Shown here: positions 19,175 to 29,731 of the stretch, one piece after another
How the letters are laid out: each line of letters opens with the position of its first letter
Numbering within the stretch: the stretch's first letter is position 1
NCBI RefSeq assembly: GCF_014843355.1
Contig: NZ_CP062137.1
Coordinates: 1,240,001-1,304,000, forward strand
Length of the DNA: 64,000 bases
Origin: Actinobacillus sp. GY-402
Lineage (GTDB): Bacteria; Pseudomonadota; Gammaproteobacteria; Enterobacterales; Pasteurellaceae
Reading direction: 5' to 3'
Notes under the pieces: generated by a model
Told to the model about the DNA's origin: nothing
Databases searched by the model: none
Seen by the model: the letters and a program-made list of their open reading frames with translations, nothing else
Position numbers and translations under genes: made by a program

Positions 19175-19828
19175 ATGACAGAACAAACGAACCGAACTAT
19201 TTGGCGCGAATTATTGACTCAGGGAATTTGGCGCAATAATCCCACCATCGTCCAATTACTCGGACTCTGCCCATTGTTGGCGGTGTCGAATTCCGCCACC
19301 AATGCGCTGGGATTGGGATTGGCGACGCTGCTTGTGCTCATTTGTACGAATACCATGGTGGCGCTATTTCGCAAGCAGATCCCTCATGAAATCCGCATTC
19401 CCATTTATGTGATGATTATCGCCACCACGGTGACGGCGGTACAACTGTTAATGAACGCTTATACTTACAGCCTGTACCAATCCCTTGGCATTTTCATTCC
19501 CTTGATTGTGACCAACTGTATTGTCATTGGCCGCGCGGAAGCCTTTGCTTCAAAAAACGGCGTATTGCATTCCGCTTTCGACGGCTTTGCCATGGGATTG
19601 GGTATGACGCTCAGCCTATTTTTATTGGGCGCGTTGCGGGAAATTTTCGGCAACGGCACATTATTTGACGGCTTACATTTACTGCTCGGCGATTGGGCGA
19701 AAATCTTCCGTATCGAATTTTTTCACCACGACAGCAATCTGTTGCTGGCCATTTTGCCGCCGGGCGCATTTATCGGATTAGGCATCATTTTAGCCGCGAA
19801 AAATATTTGGGATCAGCGTAAATCATGA
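19175..19828 (+). CDS. rnfE: Electron transport complex subunit RnfE/RsxE
   Basis: RnfE is the second of the paired membrane subunits related to RnfA. The 217-residue protein has six hydrophobic segments, starts with [34 protein letters not shown] and carries [18 protein letters not shown], with the conserved membrane cysteines in L-G-L-C-P and T-N-C. It begins 48 bases after rnfG, a gap holding one uptake core (19144), and its stop overlaps the nth start in ATGA. Confidence 0.96.
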   Translation: MTEQTNRTIWRELLTQGIWRNNPTIVQLLGLCPLLAVSNSATNALGLGLATLLVLICTNTMVALFRKQIPHEIRIPIYVMIIATTVTAVQLLMNAYTYSLYQSLGIFIPLIVTNCIVIGRAEAFASKNGVLHSAFDGFAMGLGMTLSLFLLGALREIFGNGTLFDGLHLLLGDWAKIFRIEFFHHDSNLLLAILPPGAFIGLGIILAAKNIWDQRKS

Positions 19829-20460
19829 ATCAACAGAAACGAATTGAAATTCTCACTCGTTTGCGGGATCAAACCCCCAAGCCGACCACCGAACTGACCT
19901 ACAATTCGCCCTTTGAGTTGCTGATTGCGGTCATTTTATCGGCGCAAGCCACCGATAAAGGCGTAAACAAAGCCACAAAGAAACTGTTTGCCGTGGCCAA
20001 TACGCCGCAATCCATTCTGGCTTTAGGCGTTGACGGATTGAAAGAATATATAAAAACTATCGGTCTTTATAACAGTAAAGCGGAAAATATCATCAAAACC
20101 TGTCGAGATTTAATCGACAAATTTAACGGCGAGATTCCGCAAGATCGCGCGGCGCTGGAAAGTTTGGCCGGCGTAGGGCGCAAAACCGCCAACGTGGTAT
20201 TGAACACCGCTTTCGGACAACCCACCATTGCGGTGGATACTCACATTTTCCGCGTCGCCAACCGCACCGGCTTCGCACCGGGTAAAGATGTGGTAAAAGT
20301 GGAAGAGAAACTGAATAAAGTGGTGCCGGCCGAATTCAAAGTAGACGTTCATCACTGGCTGATTTTGCACGGTCGCTACACCTGCGTTGCTCGCAAACCG
20401 CGCTGCGGCTCCTGCATTATTGAAGATTTGTGCGAATTTAAAGATAAAACCGATATCTGA
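19825..20460 (+). CDS. nth: Endonuclease III
   Basis: Nth is a bifunctional DNA glycosylase/AP lyase that removes oxidised pyrimidines. The 211-residue protein shows the helix-hairpin-helix [12 protein letters not shown] with catalytic Lys120, the active-site Asp138 in AVDTHIFRV, and the [4Fe-4S] cluster cysteines 187, 194, 197 and 203 (C-x6-C-x2-C-x5-C), all at the E. coli positions. The start overlaps the rnfE stop, so it is the last gene of the rnf transcript, an arrangement shared with E. coli and H. influenzae. Confidence 0.97.
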   Translation: MNQQKRIEILTRLRDQTPKPTTELTYNSPFELLIAVILSAQATDKGVNKATKKLFAVANTPQSILALGVDGLKEYIKTIGLYNSKAENIIKTCRDLIDKFNGEIPQDRAALESLAGVGRKTANVVLNTAFGQPTIAVDTHIFRVANRTGFAPGKDVVKVEEKLNKVVPAEFKVDVHHWLILHGRYTCVARKPRCGSCIIEDLCEFKDKTDI

Positions 20461-20538
20461 TTCCCGTCTTATTTTGCCAAACCGTACAAGTGCGGTTAAA
20501 ATAACGCACTTTTTTAAAATTTAACGGAAATAATATTA

Positions 20539-21906
20539 ATGACTTCAAAACAAGAACGCCAGACCTGGTCCAGTAAACTCACCTACGTCATGACCGTGGC
20601 GGGCGCAACGGTCGGTTTCGGCGCAACCTGGCGCTTTCCTTATTTAGTCGGAGAAAACGGCGGTGGCGCTTATGTGCTGCTTTTTTGTATCGCGATGATC
20701 ATTATCGGCATTCCGATGATTCTGGTGGAAAATGTTATCGGACGCCGTTTGCGGATAAATTCTATTGACGCCTTCGGTGACAAGCTCCATGACAAACATA
20801 TTTCCAAATGGTGGAAAATTCTGGGTTACATGGGATTGCTGGGTGCCTTCGGTATTATGGCGTATTATATGGTACTGGGCGGTTGGGTTATCAACTATAT
20901 TATCAGCCTGCTCACCGGCTCCCTGGACATTTCCTCCCCGATAACCAAAGACACGGCCAAAAGTTTCTATGATATGAGTATCGGCGACAGCCCGTTGCAA
21001 ATCGCCCTTTATACCTTTCTTTTCGTTGTCATCAACTACATTATTCTGGCAAAAGGTATTATCGGCGGTATCGAGCGTTCGGTAAAATTCCTCATGCCGT
21101 TATTATTTGTGTTTTTAATCGGCATGGTTATCCGTAATGTCACTCTGCCCGGCGCGATGGAAGGGATTATTTATTATTTGAAACCCGATTTCGATAAAAT
21201 CACTCCGCAACTGTTTATTAAAGTTTTAGGACAGGTTTTCTTCGCGTTAAGTCTGGGGTTCGGCGTCATCATTACCTTATCCAGCTATCTCAGCAAAGAA
21301 GAAGATCTGATTCAAACCGCCGTCATCACCGGTTTCACTAATACGATTATCGCGGTATTGGCGGGATTTATGATTTTTCCGTCTCTGTTTACTTTCGGGA
21401 TTGCGCCGGATTCAGGCCCGACTTTGGTGTTCCAGAGTCTGCCGATTGTCTTCTCCCATTTATGGGCCGGTACATTCTTTGCTATCGTTTTCTTCGGTTT
21501 GTTACTGATCGCCGCATTAACCACATCTATTACCATTTACGAAGTGATTATCACCGCGTTGCAGGAAAAACTGCGTATGCGGCGCGGTAAAGCCATTGTT
21601 CTGACCTTAGGCGGCATTTTCCTGCTGGGCAATATTCCGTCCGTGTTGAGTGATAATCTGCTGAAAAATGTGCGTCCGTTCGGCATGAGTATTTTTGATG
21701 CCTTCGATTACGTCAGCGGAAATATTCTGTTTTTATTGACCGCACTTGGCTGTGCCGTATTCGTAGGATTCGTGTTAAAAGAACAGGCGAAAAAAGAATT
21801 ATCGCCGACGCCGGACTCAACTTTCACCGCAGTTTGGTTTAACTATGTAAAATTTGTGGTGCCGCTGATTATTATCGTCATTTTTATCAGCAACTTTCTG
21901 ATGTAA
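20539..21906 (+). CDS. Sodium-dependent transporter of the NSS (SNF) family
   Basis: This 455-residue membrane protein belongs to the neurotransmitter:sodium symporter family (LeuT fold). TM1 reads GATVGFGATWRFPYLVGENGGGAYVL, the hallmark unwound segment that binds sodium and substrate. About eleven hydrophobic segments follow. Bacterial members import amino acids or related amines with Na+; the substrate cannot be read from sequence. It lies 78 bases downstream of nth on the same strand, with an uptake core (20488) in the gap, and ends before a strong terminator. I recall a similar gene after nth in H. influenzae. Confidence 0.88.
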   Translation: MTSKQERQTWSSKLTYVMTVAGATVGFGATWRFPYLVGENGGGAYVLLFCIAMIIIGIPMILVENVIGRRLRINSIDAFGDKLHDKHISKWWKILGYMGLLGAFGIMAYYMVLGGWVINYIISLLTGSLDISSPITKDTAKSFYDMSIGDSPLQIALYTFLFVVINYIILAKGIIGGIERSVKFLMPLLFVFLIGMVIRNVTLPGAMEGIIYYLKPDFDKITPQLFIKVLGQVFFALSLGFGVIITLSSYLSKEEDLIQTAVITGFTNTIIAVLAGFMIFPSLFTFGIAPDSGPTLVFQSLPIVFSHLWAGTFFAIVFFGLLLIAALTTSITIYEVIITALQEKLRMRRGKAIVLTLGGIFLLGNIPSVLSDNLLKNVRPFGMSIFDAFDYVSGNILFLLTALGCAVFVGFVLKEQAKKELSPTPDSTFTAVWFNYVKFVVPLIIIVIFISNFLM

Positions 21907-21918
21907 TTTCAAAAACAA

Positions 21919-21939
21919 GGCTCCGTCCGGAGCCTTTTT
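21919..21939 (+). terminator. Terminator of the NSS transporter gene
   Basis: GGCTCC, tetraloop GTCC, GGAGCC and TTTTT form a perfect intrinsic terminator 13 bases after the stop codon. Confidence 0.9.
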
Positions 21940-21982
21940 CTCGCCCTTTATCCGAATAAAATTTTGTAAAAAATAAACAAAA

Positions 21983-22022
21983 AAGTGCGGTCAAAAAAAC
22001 GATCGTTTTTTCTCCCGCACTT
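21983..22022. terminator. Inverted uptake-sequence pair between convergent genes
   Basis: AAGTGCGG (21983-21990) pairs with CCGCACTT (22015-22022). Inside it lies a second perfect palindrome AAAAAACGATCGTTTTTT. The left core ends in T, the right one in G (read on its own strand). The position between the NSS gene and copA fits a terminator for copA. Confidence 0.7.
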
Positions 22023-22051
22023 ATACCGGATTAAGGTCTGATGAAATCCGT

Positions 22052-24793
22052 TCAGGCTTGTGGCGTAAACTTCAATAAACGATTGGCATTGGTCGCGACG
22101 GTAATGGATGAACAGGCCATTGCCGCTCCGCCCACCATCGGATTCAGTAGCACGCCGAGCAACGGATAAAACACGCCGGCCGCCAGCGGAATGCCTAGGC
22201 AGTTATACACAAAGGCAAAAAACAGATTTTGTTTCATATTGCGTAATGTGCCTCTGGACAAGCCCAACGCATCCGCCACGCCGTGAATACTGTGGCGCAT
22301 CAGGGTTAATTCCGCCGTTTCAATCGCCACGTCGGAACCGGATCCCATGGCGATGCTGACATTAGCCTGCGCCAGCGCGGGCGCGTCATTAATGCCGTCC
22401 CCCACCATCACAACTTTGCGTCCCTGCGCCTGAAGTTGGCGGATAGCCTGCACCTTGCCTTCCGGCAGCACGCCGGCAATTACTTGGTCGATCCCGGCTT
22501 CTTTGGCAATAGCTTGCGCCGTTTTTTCCTGATCGCCGGTAAGCATGACCAAGCGATAACCCTGCCGGTGTAAACGGGATAATGCCGCCGCCGTGTCATC
22601 GCGCAGCGGATCGCGAATAACAAACACCGCCGCCAACATTTGTTCTACCGCCAGAAATACCACAGTGGCGCCTTTTTCGCTTTCCTGCCGGAACGACGAT
22701 TCGGCTTCCGCCAGCGCGACCGAATGTTGTTCTAATAATGTGCGGTTTCCCAACAGAACGGCTTTGCGCCGAATCGTTGCGGTCACGCCCAAACCTTTTA
22801 AGGTGCGGAAATCCGACACGGTTTGCGGCGAAATCCGCAAATCGGCCGCATGTTCCAAAATCGCCTTGGCTAGCGGATGGGTTGAGCCTTGCTCCAAATT
22901 CGCCGCAAATTGCACCGCACTTTGCGTATCAAACCCGTTGAAGGTATAAAGTGCGGTCAATTTGGGCTCACCTTTTGTTAAAGTTCCCGTTTTATCAAAT
23001 ACTACCGTATCGGCCTCCGCCGCTTTCTGTAAAGCGTCGGCATCCCGCACTAATACGCCTAATTCCGCCGAGCGTCCCACGCCGGCAATAATCGACATCG
23101 GTGTTGCCAAACCTAAAGCGCAAGGACAGGCAATAATCAAAACCGTCGTTAATACGACGAAAGAATAAGAAATTTCTTTCGTTACGGCATACCAAATCAC
23201 GGCGGCGAGCAGCGCAATCGCAATCACCGCCGGCACAAATACGGCGGCGATACGATCCGCAAGCTGGCCGATTTGCGGTTTACTGCTTTGCGCCTGACGC
23301 ACTAAACGGATAATGTTCGCCAATGTGGTTTTATTACCGATTTGTTCCGCACGAAACAAAACCGCGCCGTCCGTAACCAAGGTGCCGGCGCTGATTTTAT
23401 CGCCTTCCCGTTTATGCACCGGCAAAGGTTCACCGGTGAGCATACTCTCGTCCAACCAGGCTTCCCCTTGAGTAATGATACCGTCTACGGAAACGCGGTT
23501 TCCGGTTTTTAACCGCAAAATCATGCCTTGTTGAACCTGACTCAACGGAATTTCCCGTTCTCCCTCGCCTTCTACAATTAACGCCGTTTTCGGCGTGAGA
23601 TCCAATAACCGCTCCAAAGCTTTGGAAGATCGCTGTTTCGCTTTCGCTTCCAGCATTTTTCCCACATTAATCAAGCCGATAATCATGGTGCTGCTTTCGA
23701 AATACAGATGACGGGCGGTTTCGGGGAAGAAATCCGGCGCAAGCGTGACCGCCATGGAATAAAGCCAGGCGGCGCCGGTTCCCAAAGCGACAAGCGTGTC
23801 CATGGTTGCGGTTTTGTTGGCGAGATTTTTGAGGGCTCGCCGGTAAAAATGTCCGCCGGTAAAAACCATCACAATTAAGGAAATCACGCCCACGCCTATC
23901 CAATTGCTGCGATTTTCTGCGGTCACTTGCATTTGACCGCCCGCCAGCCCCCAGAAAAGCAGACCGAATCCCATAATCAACGCCACAATCGCCTGCCATT
24001 TCCGCTGCCGGATTTCATGTTCGATTTGCAAACGTTGTTTATCGCGGCGTTTGCTTTCATCCTCAATCAATTCCGCCCCGTAACCTGCTTGAATAACCGC
24101 GTCAATCAAGGCTTCCGGCGTGGTATCACCCGTCACAAACGCCGTTTGTTCCGCTAAATTCACGCGAGCGGACCGAACCTTCGGCACCGCCTGTAACGCC
24201 CGTTCGACCTTCAACACGCAGGCGGCACAACTCAAGCCGCTTAACAATAAAGTGATTTGCTCGCCGGGAAGCGATTCGGCATGAAAAGATTGCGCAACCG
24301 CTACGCCTTCGGGAGATGCCGCCGATTGTAACGGTTGTTCAGACTTTGGGCCTTCGTCAGCCTTTAAAGCGTCAATCGCCGCGTCTTCAGACTTTGGGAC
24401 GGCATTTTCAAGCGATGCGTCAAAGCCTGCCTCCACGATAGCTTGAATCGCCGCTTGCGGATCCGCCGCGCCATAAATTTTTGCCGAGGTTTTGCTGACG
24501 TCAAAAACTTCAATATTTTTGACCGCACTTAATGCTTTTTCGGTGGATTTAATGCAATGTCCGCAATTCAATCCGCTTAACGCCAGAGTAAAATCCGGTT
24601 CGGCCAACTTTGCCCGGTAACCGGCGTCCAGCACGGAATTAATCAGCGATTCCGGCGTTACATCGCCCGTCACTTTAGCAAAATTTAACGTGACTTCCGC
24701 CGTTTCTACGCCTTCAACTTTTTCCAATGCCGTTTTAACGGCTTTAATGCAATGACCGCAGGAAAGATCGCCGAGCGCTAAAATTATTGTCAT
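22052..24793 (-). CDS. copA: Copper-exporting P-type ATPase with three metal-binding domains
   Basis: CopA pumps Cu(I) out of the cytoplasm at the expense of ATP. The 913-residue product carries three N-terminal heavy-metal-associated domains, with Cys pairs at 12/15 (LSCGHC), 77/80 (LNCGHC) and 189/192 (LSCAAC), a linker at about 135-175, the transmembrane CPC ion site in [11 protein letters not shown], the phosphorylation motif [11 protein letters not shown] and the hinge [14 protein letters not shown]. coli CopA has two such domains, so the third is an extra. ATG 24793 follows GAGGAGA; the in-frame alternative start ten codons upstream is not needed. Expression is expected to be CueR-controlled from the shared intergenic region. 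Two uptake cores in inverted orientation lie inside (22914, 22949). Confidence 0.95.
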   Translation of the reverse strand: MTIILALGDLSCGHCIKAVKTALEKVEGVETAEVTLNFAKVTGDVTPESLINSVLDAGYRAKLAEPDFTLALSGLNCGHCIKSTEKALSAVKNIEVFDVSKTSAKIYGAADPQAAIQAIVEAGFDASLENAVPKSEDAAIDALKADEGPKSEQPLQSAASPEGVAVAQSFHAESLPGEQITLLLSGLSCAACVLKVERALQAVPKVRSARVNLAEQTAFVTGDTTPEALIDAVIQAGYGAELIEDESKRRDKQRLQIEHEIRQRKWQAIVALIMGFGLLFWGLAGGQMQVTAENRSNWIGVGVISLIVMVFTGGHFYRRALKNLANKTATMDTLVALGTGAAWLYSMAVTLAPDFFPETARHLYFESSTMIIGLINVGKMLEAKAKQRSSKALERLLDLTPKTALIVEGEGEREIPLSQVQQGMILRLKTGNRVSVDGIITQGEAWLDESMLTGEPLPVHKREGDKISAGTLVTDGAVLFRAEQIGNKTTLANIIRLVRQAQSSKPQIGQLADRIAAVFVPAVIAIALLAAVIWYAVTKEISYSFVVLTTVLIIACPCALGLATPMSIIAGVGRSAELGVLVRDADALQKAAEADTVVFDKTGTLTKGEPKLTALYTFNGFDTQSAVQFAANLEQGSTHPLAKAILEHAADLRISPQTVSDFRTLKGLGVTATIRRKAVLLGNRTLLEQHSVALAEAESSFRQESEKGATVVFLAVEQMLAAVFVIRDPLRDDTAAALSRLHRQGYRLVMLTGDQEKTAQAIAKEAGIDQVIAGVLPEGKVQAIRQLQAQGRKVVMVGDGINDAPALAQANVSIAMGSGSDVAIETAELTLMRHSIHGVADALGLSRGTLRNMKQNLFFAFVYNCLGIPLAAGVFYPLLGVLLNPMVGGAAMACSSITVATNANRLLKFTPQA

Positions 24794-24823
24794 ACTGTTC
24801 TCCTCTCTTTTTTCAATGAGCAT

Positions 24824-24862
24824 AAGATAAACCTTGACCTAAGGGAAAAGTCAATATATTTT
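24824..24862. promoter_or_regulatory. CueR-type operator and divergent copA/cueR promoters
   Basis: On the minus strand TTGACT (24849-24854) and TATCTT (24824-24829) are separated by 19 bases, the over-long spacer characteristic of MerR-family activated promoters. An inverted repeat TTGAC-N11-GTCAA (24834-24854) sits in and beside this spacer. On the plus strand TTGACC (24834) with TATTTT (24857) at 17 bases could serve cueR itself. Confidence 0.8.
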
Positions 24863-24893
24863 CTTATTCCCAATCAGACGAGTATAAAAAATC

Positions 24894-25292
24894 ATGAATA
24901 TTACGGAAATCGCACGAAAAACCCGGCTTACGCCAAAATCCATTCGGTTTTACGAAGAAAAAGGGCTTATCACGCCGCCCGCCCGTGCGGCAAACGGTTA
25001 TCGGCAATATAATTCGACTCACATTGAAGAGCTGACTCTGCTTCATCAGGCGCGTCAGGTGGGTTTTTCGTTGCCTGTCTGCAAGGAATTGCTGGAATTG
25101 TACAAAAATCCGCACCGTCGTAGCGCGGATGTGAAAGAACGGACGATGACGCGAATTACGGAAATCGATACGCAGATTCGGCAGTTGCAGTCTATGCGTG
25201 AACGGCTGATGAAACTGGCGCAGCAATGTCCGGGAGACGATTCCGAAAATTGCCCGATTATTAATGAGTTATCCTGTCCTCATTGCATTTAA
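24894..25292 (+). CDS. cueR: Copper-responsive MerR-family activator CueR
   Basis: The 132-residue protein has the MerR winged-helix N-terminus (KTRLTPKSIRFYEEKGLI, NGYRQY), a dimerisation helix and the copper site. Cys112 and Cys120 (C-P-G-D-D-S-E-N-C) and Ser77 fall at the exact residues used by E. coli CueR for Cu(I), Ag(I) and Au(I). A further C-P-H-C near the end (about 128-131) is an additional metal-ligand-like motif. It is divergent from copA across a 100-base region containing the 19-base-spacer promoter, so it should activate copA when cytoplasmic copper rises. Confidence 0.94.
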   Translation: MNITEIARKTRLTPKSIRFYEEKGLITPPARAANGYRQYNSTHIEELTLLHQARQVGFSLPVCKELLELYKNPHRRSADVKERTMTRITEIDTQIRQLQSMRERLMKLAQQCPGDDSENCPIINELSCPHCI

Positions 25293-25305
25293 ACTGTTTC
25301 CGGTC

Positions 25306-27882
25306 TTAGCGGGCCGGCAAATTTAATCGATTTTTTAACCGCACTTCCAGCTCGTCGCGTTCGTTTTGACTCAACGCCTGATTCTGCAAATTGGTTAACA
25401 TGAAAAAATCTTCCGCTTTTTCGCCCGTCGTGGTGATTTTGGCATTCAGCAGATTCAAATTCAGTTCACTGAAAATTTGGCTGACCTCCGCCAACAAGCC
25501 CGCTTTATCCAACGCTACCAATTCCATTTCCGTATGCGTCTCTTTTTCCGTATTTAAAAAACGCACGTCCGTTTTCACATTAAACGGCTGTAATTTATGA
25601 TTGCCTAAGGTGCTGAGTTTCGGGGTTTTACCGGAAAGCAACGTCTCGGTAACGGCTTTTTCCAGCTCGCGGCGACGATCGCCTTTCAGTAATGCGCCGT
25701 TCAGTTCCGTCACCACAAAAGTATCCAGCACGTAACCGTCTAAACCGGTACTGATTTGCGCACTGTGAATACTGAGTTTTTTGGCGCCGATGGTACTGAC
25801 GACTTTATGGAAAAGCTGCGGCTGATCCCGACAATACAGGAAAACGGCGGTTCCGCCTTGCGAAAAACGATTGCTGATTTTTACCAGTATTTCCCCGCGG
25901 AAATCCGTTAACAACGCGGCGTGCCACGCCAATTCTTTCGGCGTGCTGCGCAGGAAATAGTCGTCCGGACAGCGCGCCCATAGCGGCGCGACATCTTCTA
26001 AAAAACCTTGATTTTGTAAAATCGCCAACGCCCGTCGTTTATTTTCTTCCGCCTGTTCTTCGCTGTCGAGCGGCTGATCCATGCCTTGTTCAAATTGCTG
26101 GCGGGTATATTGATAAAGCGTGGCGAACAAGGCGCGCTTCCAATCGTTCCATAAATTGGAGTTGGTGGCGCAAATGTCCGCCACGGTCAGACAAATCAAC
26201 CAATCCAGCCGCACCTTATTTTGCACTTCTTCCGCAAACGCCATCACCACTTCCGGATCATGAATATCGCGCCGTTGCGCGGTAACGGACATTAACAAAT
26301 GTTTTTTCACCAACCAGGCCATGGTCTCGATTTCCCGCCCGTCAAAACCGTGTAACCCGGCGAAAGACGCAATATCCTGCGCGCCCAGCGCGGCATGATC
26401 GCCGCCGCGCCCTTTGGCGATATCATGAAACAAGGCGGTGATATACAGTAAAGTGCGGTCGGAATTTTGCGAGAAAATGGCGGAACAAATGGGGTGAATG
26501 GCCCGCGTTTTTTCATCCAGAAAACTTTCCAAATGCAACAGCACCCGAATCGTATGCTCGTCTACGGTGTATGCATGAAACAAATCAAACTGCATTAACC
26601 CCACAATGGCTTTCCATTGCGGAATATACGCCGTCAGCACGCCGTATTGGTGCATCGGCACCAAAGCGCGGGCGATGGCTTTCGGCTGACTGAACAGGCG
26701 CAAAAACTTTTCCCGCGCCGCCGCCGATTCGCACAACGGCGTTTGTTGCTGACGCAACGCAATATGCAGCTTACGCAAGGTATCCGAATGAATTTCGGCG
26801 TGCGGATAAGCGGTTAAATGATAAAATAAATCCAGCATGACTTCGGGCTGTCGCTCAAAAATATCCTGCCGCATCAACAGAATTTCGTTATTTTGTAGCA
26901 GAAAATGGCGATCCAAAAGAATCTGCTGAATTTCTCCCGCACTTTTATTCTGCAGGAAATGTTCGCGGTAATGGCGGGTTAAAATATCGCTCAGGCCGGA
27001 AATCGTCCTCAACGCCTGAAAGAACATTTTCATCATTTGTTCGACGCCGTGATTGCCTTCTCCCTGAAATCCCAGTAATTCGGCGACTTTGATCTGACGA
27101 TCAAACAACAAACGGTTATCGTAACGCTTCAAAATAAGATGTAAGGCAAAGCGCACTTTGAACAGGAATTGCTGGCTTTGCTGCAACATGTCGTATTCTT
27201 CCGGATAGATAAAGCCCGATTGTAAAATCTCTTCCAGCGTCAGCGTGTTATTGTGGCGCAAAGCGATCCAGTAAATAAAATGCAAATCGCGCAAACCGCC
27301 CGGACTGTATTTAATGTCCGGCTCCAGGTTATAACTGGTGTTGTGATAACGGGCATAGCGTTCGTTTTTTTCCTGCACTTTCGCGTTGAAAAAGGTTTCG
27401 CGATTCCAAAAATCCGGCCGGTTTAAAAGTGCGGTCAATTTTTTGAACGTTTTTTCATCTCCCGTCAATAAACGGCTTTCTAACAAATTGGTGGCGATAG
27501 TCAGATCCGCCCGTCCTTCCTCGGCACATTCCGCCAGCGTCCGCACACTCGCACCCACATCAAAACCGCAATCCCATAAAAATTGGATAAAACTCGCAAT
27601 TTTTTGTTCGATCTCCGGCGTATTTTTTTGTTCGCTCAAAATCAGAAAATCCAAATCCGATAACGGAAACATTTCTTTGCGTCCGTAACCGCCCACGGCA
27701 ACCAGCGAAAGCGCCGTTTGCGCCAATCCGAATTGCCGCCAGAGGCGAATCAATAAATCGTCATAAAATGCCGTACGCCGGCAAATGAGCCGATTCACAT
27801 CCGTTTGCGGAAAATGATCGAGCTCCGTTTGCTTTAAAGACTGGAGTTGAGATTTGATGTCGTTCGGACAGCATGGATTCAT
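25306..27882 (-). CDS. glnD: Bifunctional uridylyltransferase/uridylyl-removing enzyme GlnD
   Basis: GlnD is the glutamine sensor that adds and removes UMP on PII proteins. The 858-residue product has the nucleotidyltransferase motif [20 protein letters not shown] (residues about 63-82), the HD hydrolase motif [11 protein letters not shown] near 480, and two C-terminal ACT domains (from about 690). It ends two codons short of the convergent cueR stop region, with only 13 bases between. A terminator-like hairpin separates it from map upstream. The start ATG is at 27882, within a region variable among relatives. Confidence 0.95.
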   Translation of the reverse strand: MNPCCPNDIKSQLQSLKQTELDHFPQTDVNRLICRRTAFYDDLLIRLWRQFGLAQTALSLVAVGGYGRKEMFPLSDLDFLILSEQKNTPEIEQKIASFIQFLWDCGFDVGASVRTLAECAEEGRADLTIATNLLESRLLTGDEKTFKKLTALLNRPDFWNRETFFNAKVQEKNERYARYHNTSYNLEPDIKYSPGGLRDLHFIYWIALRHNNTLTLEEILQSGFIYPEEYDMLQQSQQFLFKVRFALHLILKRYDNRLLFDRQIKVAELLGFQGEGNHGVEQMMKMFFQALRTISGLSDILTRHYREHFLQNKSAGEIQQILLDRHFLLQNNEILLMRQDIFERQPEVMLDLFYHLTAYPHAEIHSDTLRKLHIALRQQQTPLCESAAAREKFLRLFSQPKAIARALVPMHQYGVLTAYIPQWKAIVGLMQFDLFHAYTVDEHTIRVLLHLESFLDEKTRAIHPICSAIFSQNSDRTLLYITALFHDIAKGRGGDHAALGAQDIASFAGLHGFDGREIETMAWLVKKHLLMSVTAQRRDIHDPEVVMAFAEEVQNKVRLDWLICLTVADICATNSNLWNDWKRALFATLYQYTRQQFEQGMDQPLDSEEQAEENKRRALAILQNQGFLEDVAPLWARCPDDYFLRSTPKELAWHAALLTDFRGEILVKISNRFSQGGTAVFLYCRDQPQLFHKVVSTIGAKKLSIHSAQISTGLDGYVLDTFVVTELNGALLKGDRRRELEKAVTETLLSGKTPKLSTLGNHKLQPFNVKTDVRFLNTEKETHTEMELVALDKAGLLAEVSQIFSELNLNLLNAKITTTGEKAEDFFMLTNLQNQALSQNERDELEVRLKNRLNLPAR

Positions 27883-27903
27883 GGGCGTTCACCTGAATAT
27901 AAA

Positions 27904-27927
27904 AAGGCGAACCCGCAAGCCCGCCTT
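27904..27927 (-). terminator. Terminator after map
   Basis: On the minus strand AAGGCG and CGCCTT enclose a 12-base loop with an inner GC pair and are followed by TTTAT. It ends map transcripts ahead of glnD. Confidence 0.65.
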
Positions 27928-27935
27928 AAACCGTA

Positions 27936-28739
27936 TTACGCATTCACCATAAAACGGGAAATGCGACCTTCTTTTTCTTCTTCTTCACGAATCGTCATCA
28001 CTTCGCAACCGTCGTCCGTCACCACAATTTCGTGTTCGTATTGCGCGGAATGGCTGCGGTCTTTGGTTTTTACCGTCCAGCCGTCGCCCATCAGACGCAC
28101 TTCTTTTTTGCCGGCGTTAATCATCGGTTCGATAGTGAACACCATGCCTTTGCGCAAAATCACGCCGCCGTCGTCCGCATAATAATGCAGAACTTGCGGT
28201 TCCGCGTGATATACGTCGCCGATGCCGTGGCCGCAATATTCGCGCACTACGCTGAATCCTTCTTTTTCCGCGTATTCCTGAATGGCTTTGCCGATGGAAT
28301 TCAAACGCGCGCCCGGTTTCACCGCCCGAATGCCTTGATACAGGCATTCCTGCGTCACTTCGCACAAACGTTTATCGCGCGTGCTGGGTTCGCCCACTAC
28401 GTACATTTTGGAATTATCGCCGAAATAACCGTCTTTAATCACGGTGACATCGAGATTCAGAATGTCGCCTTTTTTCAGTTTTTTCTCGAAACTCGGAATA
28501 CCGTGGCACACCACTTCGTTCAAAGAAATGCAGGTTGCATGTTTGAAACCGTGATATCCCACGTTGGCGGGCTTCCCGCCCTGTACTTTTTCGATGTATT
28601 CGTGACAAATACGATCCAGCTCACCGGTGGTGACACCTTCTTTAATATGCTCTTCAATCATTACCAGCACGTCAGACGCTAATTTGCAGGCAATGCGAAT
28701 CTTTGCCAGTTCTTCTTCTGTTCTTAACGGAATAGCCAT
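27936..28739 (-). CDS. map: Methionine aminopeptidase type I
   Basis: Map removes the N-terminal methionine from nascent proteins. The 267-residue protein contains the five metal ligands in the usual blocks: NLDVTVIKDGYFGD (two Asp), EYCGHGIG (His), FTIEPMIN (Glu) and YEHEIVVT (Glu). AGGAGA lies seven bases upstream of ATG. It is divergent from erpA and followed by a terminator before glnD; the map-glnD neighbourhood is shared with enterobacteria, although there the two are divergent. Confidence 0.96.
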   Translation of the reverse strand: MAIPLRTEEELAKIRIACKLASDVLVMIEEHIKEGVTTGELDRICHEYIEKVQGGKPANVGYHGFKHATCISLNEVVCHGIPSFEKKLKKGDILNLDVTVIKDGYFGDNSKMYVVGEPSTRDKRLCEVTQECLYQGIRAVKPGARLNSIGKAIQEYAEKEGFSVVREYCGHGIGDVYHAEPQVLHYYADDGGVILRKGMVFTIEPMINAGKKEVRLMGDGWTVKTKDRSHSAQYEHEIVVTDDGCEVMTIREEEEKEGRISRFMVNA

Positions 28740-28867
28740 AATTATCTCCTAAATAGCGCGCGTATCATAGCATTAAACGAGCGGGAGTGAAAATATCCTT
28801 GAACGAATCAGTCGGTTATTAGATAATGAGCGAATTAATTTTTTGAGTAGAAAGTAGGAAAGCGATT

Positions 28868-29209
28868 ATGTCAGATATTTCAGTGCCGCTCACCTTTACC
28901 GACGCGGCAGCCAATAAAGTAAAAAGTTTAATTACCGACGAAGAAAATCCGGATCTTAAATTACGCGTTTATATTACGGGCGGCGGTTGCAGCGGCTTCC
29001 AATACGGTTTCACCTTCGATGAAAAAGTGAACGAAGGCGACCTGACCGTAGAAAATGCCGGCGTGCAGCTGGTGATTGATCCGATGAGTTTGCAATATTT
29101 AATCGGCGGCACGGTAGATTACACCGAAGGCCTGGAAGGTTCCCGTTTTGTGGTGCAAAACCCGAATGCCTCCAGCACCTGCGGCTGCGGTTCATCTTTC
29201 AGCATCTAA
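28868..29209 (+). CDS. erpA: Iron-sulfur cluster insertion protein ErpA
   Basis: ErpA is an A-type carrier that delivers Fe-S clusters to apoproteins, including isoprenoid enzymes. The 113-residue product has the three conserved cysteines: Cys41 in [11 protein letters not shown] and Cys105/Cys107 in [10 protein letters not shown] good AGGAAAG ribosome site precedes the ATG. It starts a plus-strand run erpA-yacL-mrcB, as I recall from H. influenzae. Many Fe-S proteins in this window (RnfB, RnfC, Nth) are potential clients. Confidence 0.95.
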   Translation: MSDISVPLTFTDAAANKVKSLITDEENPDLKLRVYITGGGCSGFQYGFTFDEKVNEGDLTVENAGVQLVIDPMSLQYLIGGTVDYTEGLEGSRFVVQNPNASSTCGCGSSFSI

Positions 29210-29229
29210 CCGGCGACCGGGTACGCGCG

Positions 29230-29598
29230 ATGGATTTCCAATTCACCTCCTTGCACGGCGATATCGTGGCGAAATGTTCCATGGAACACATTGCGCTGGC
29301 GAATTGGTTTAACATCGAAGTGCGGTCAAATTCTTCATTAATTTTCACCGCACTTGCGGAAATCGCCAAAGCGCAAAACCATAACGGCGAGCGGGAAAGT
29401 TGCCTAATCGGCAAGGAATACAGTCTGTTTATTCGCGCCGACGAAGTGATGGTAAAAGCCAATAATCTCGACATTACGGCCGATCCCGAACAGGAATTGG
29501 AGCAAAATTTTCATTATTACGACGCGGAAAGCATCGCTTTTTGCGGCTTGGAAGATTTCGAACATTTTTTACGTTCCTATCAGGACTTTATTCAATAA
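29230..29598 (+). CDS. yacL: UPF0231 family protein YacL
   Basis: The 122-residue protein matches the UPF0231 (YacL) family: MDFQF start, SMEHIALANWFNIEV, RADEVMVKANNLD, and FHYYDAESIAFCGLEDFEHFL near the end. The function is unknown; the family is small, acidic and soluble. It follows erpA by 20 bases and is probably co-transcribed. An inverted pair of uptake cores (29318 and 29347) lies wholly within the coding sequence, read as EVRS and FTALAE. Confidence 0.88.
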   Translation: MDFQFTSLHGDIVAKCSMEHIALANWFNIEVRSNSSLIFTALAEIAKAQNHNGERESCLIGKEYSLFIRADEVMVKANNLDITADPEQELEQNFHYYDAESIAFCGLEDFEHFLRSYQDFIQ

Positions 29599-29731
29599 CC
29601 AACCCGTCCCGCACAAGCCATAAGCGCCCGTTTGACCCAAAAAGTGCGGTCAAATTTTTACTCGTTTTTCAGAATAATATGCTAGAATCTTTTCGTTTCC
29701 GAGAAAAACAAACGTTAAAACGGCATTTAAT

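Noticed and set aside
28032..28682. 216-codon plus-strand frame opposite map
   Set aside because: It lies fully antisense to an unmistakable methionine aminopeptidase, with no ribosome site or family resemblance.
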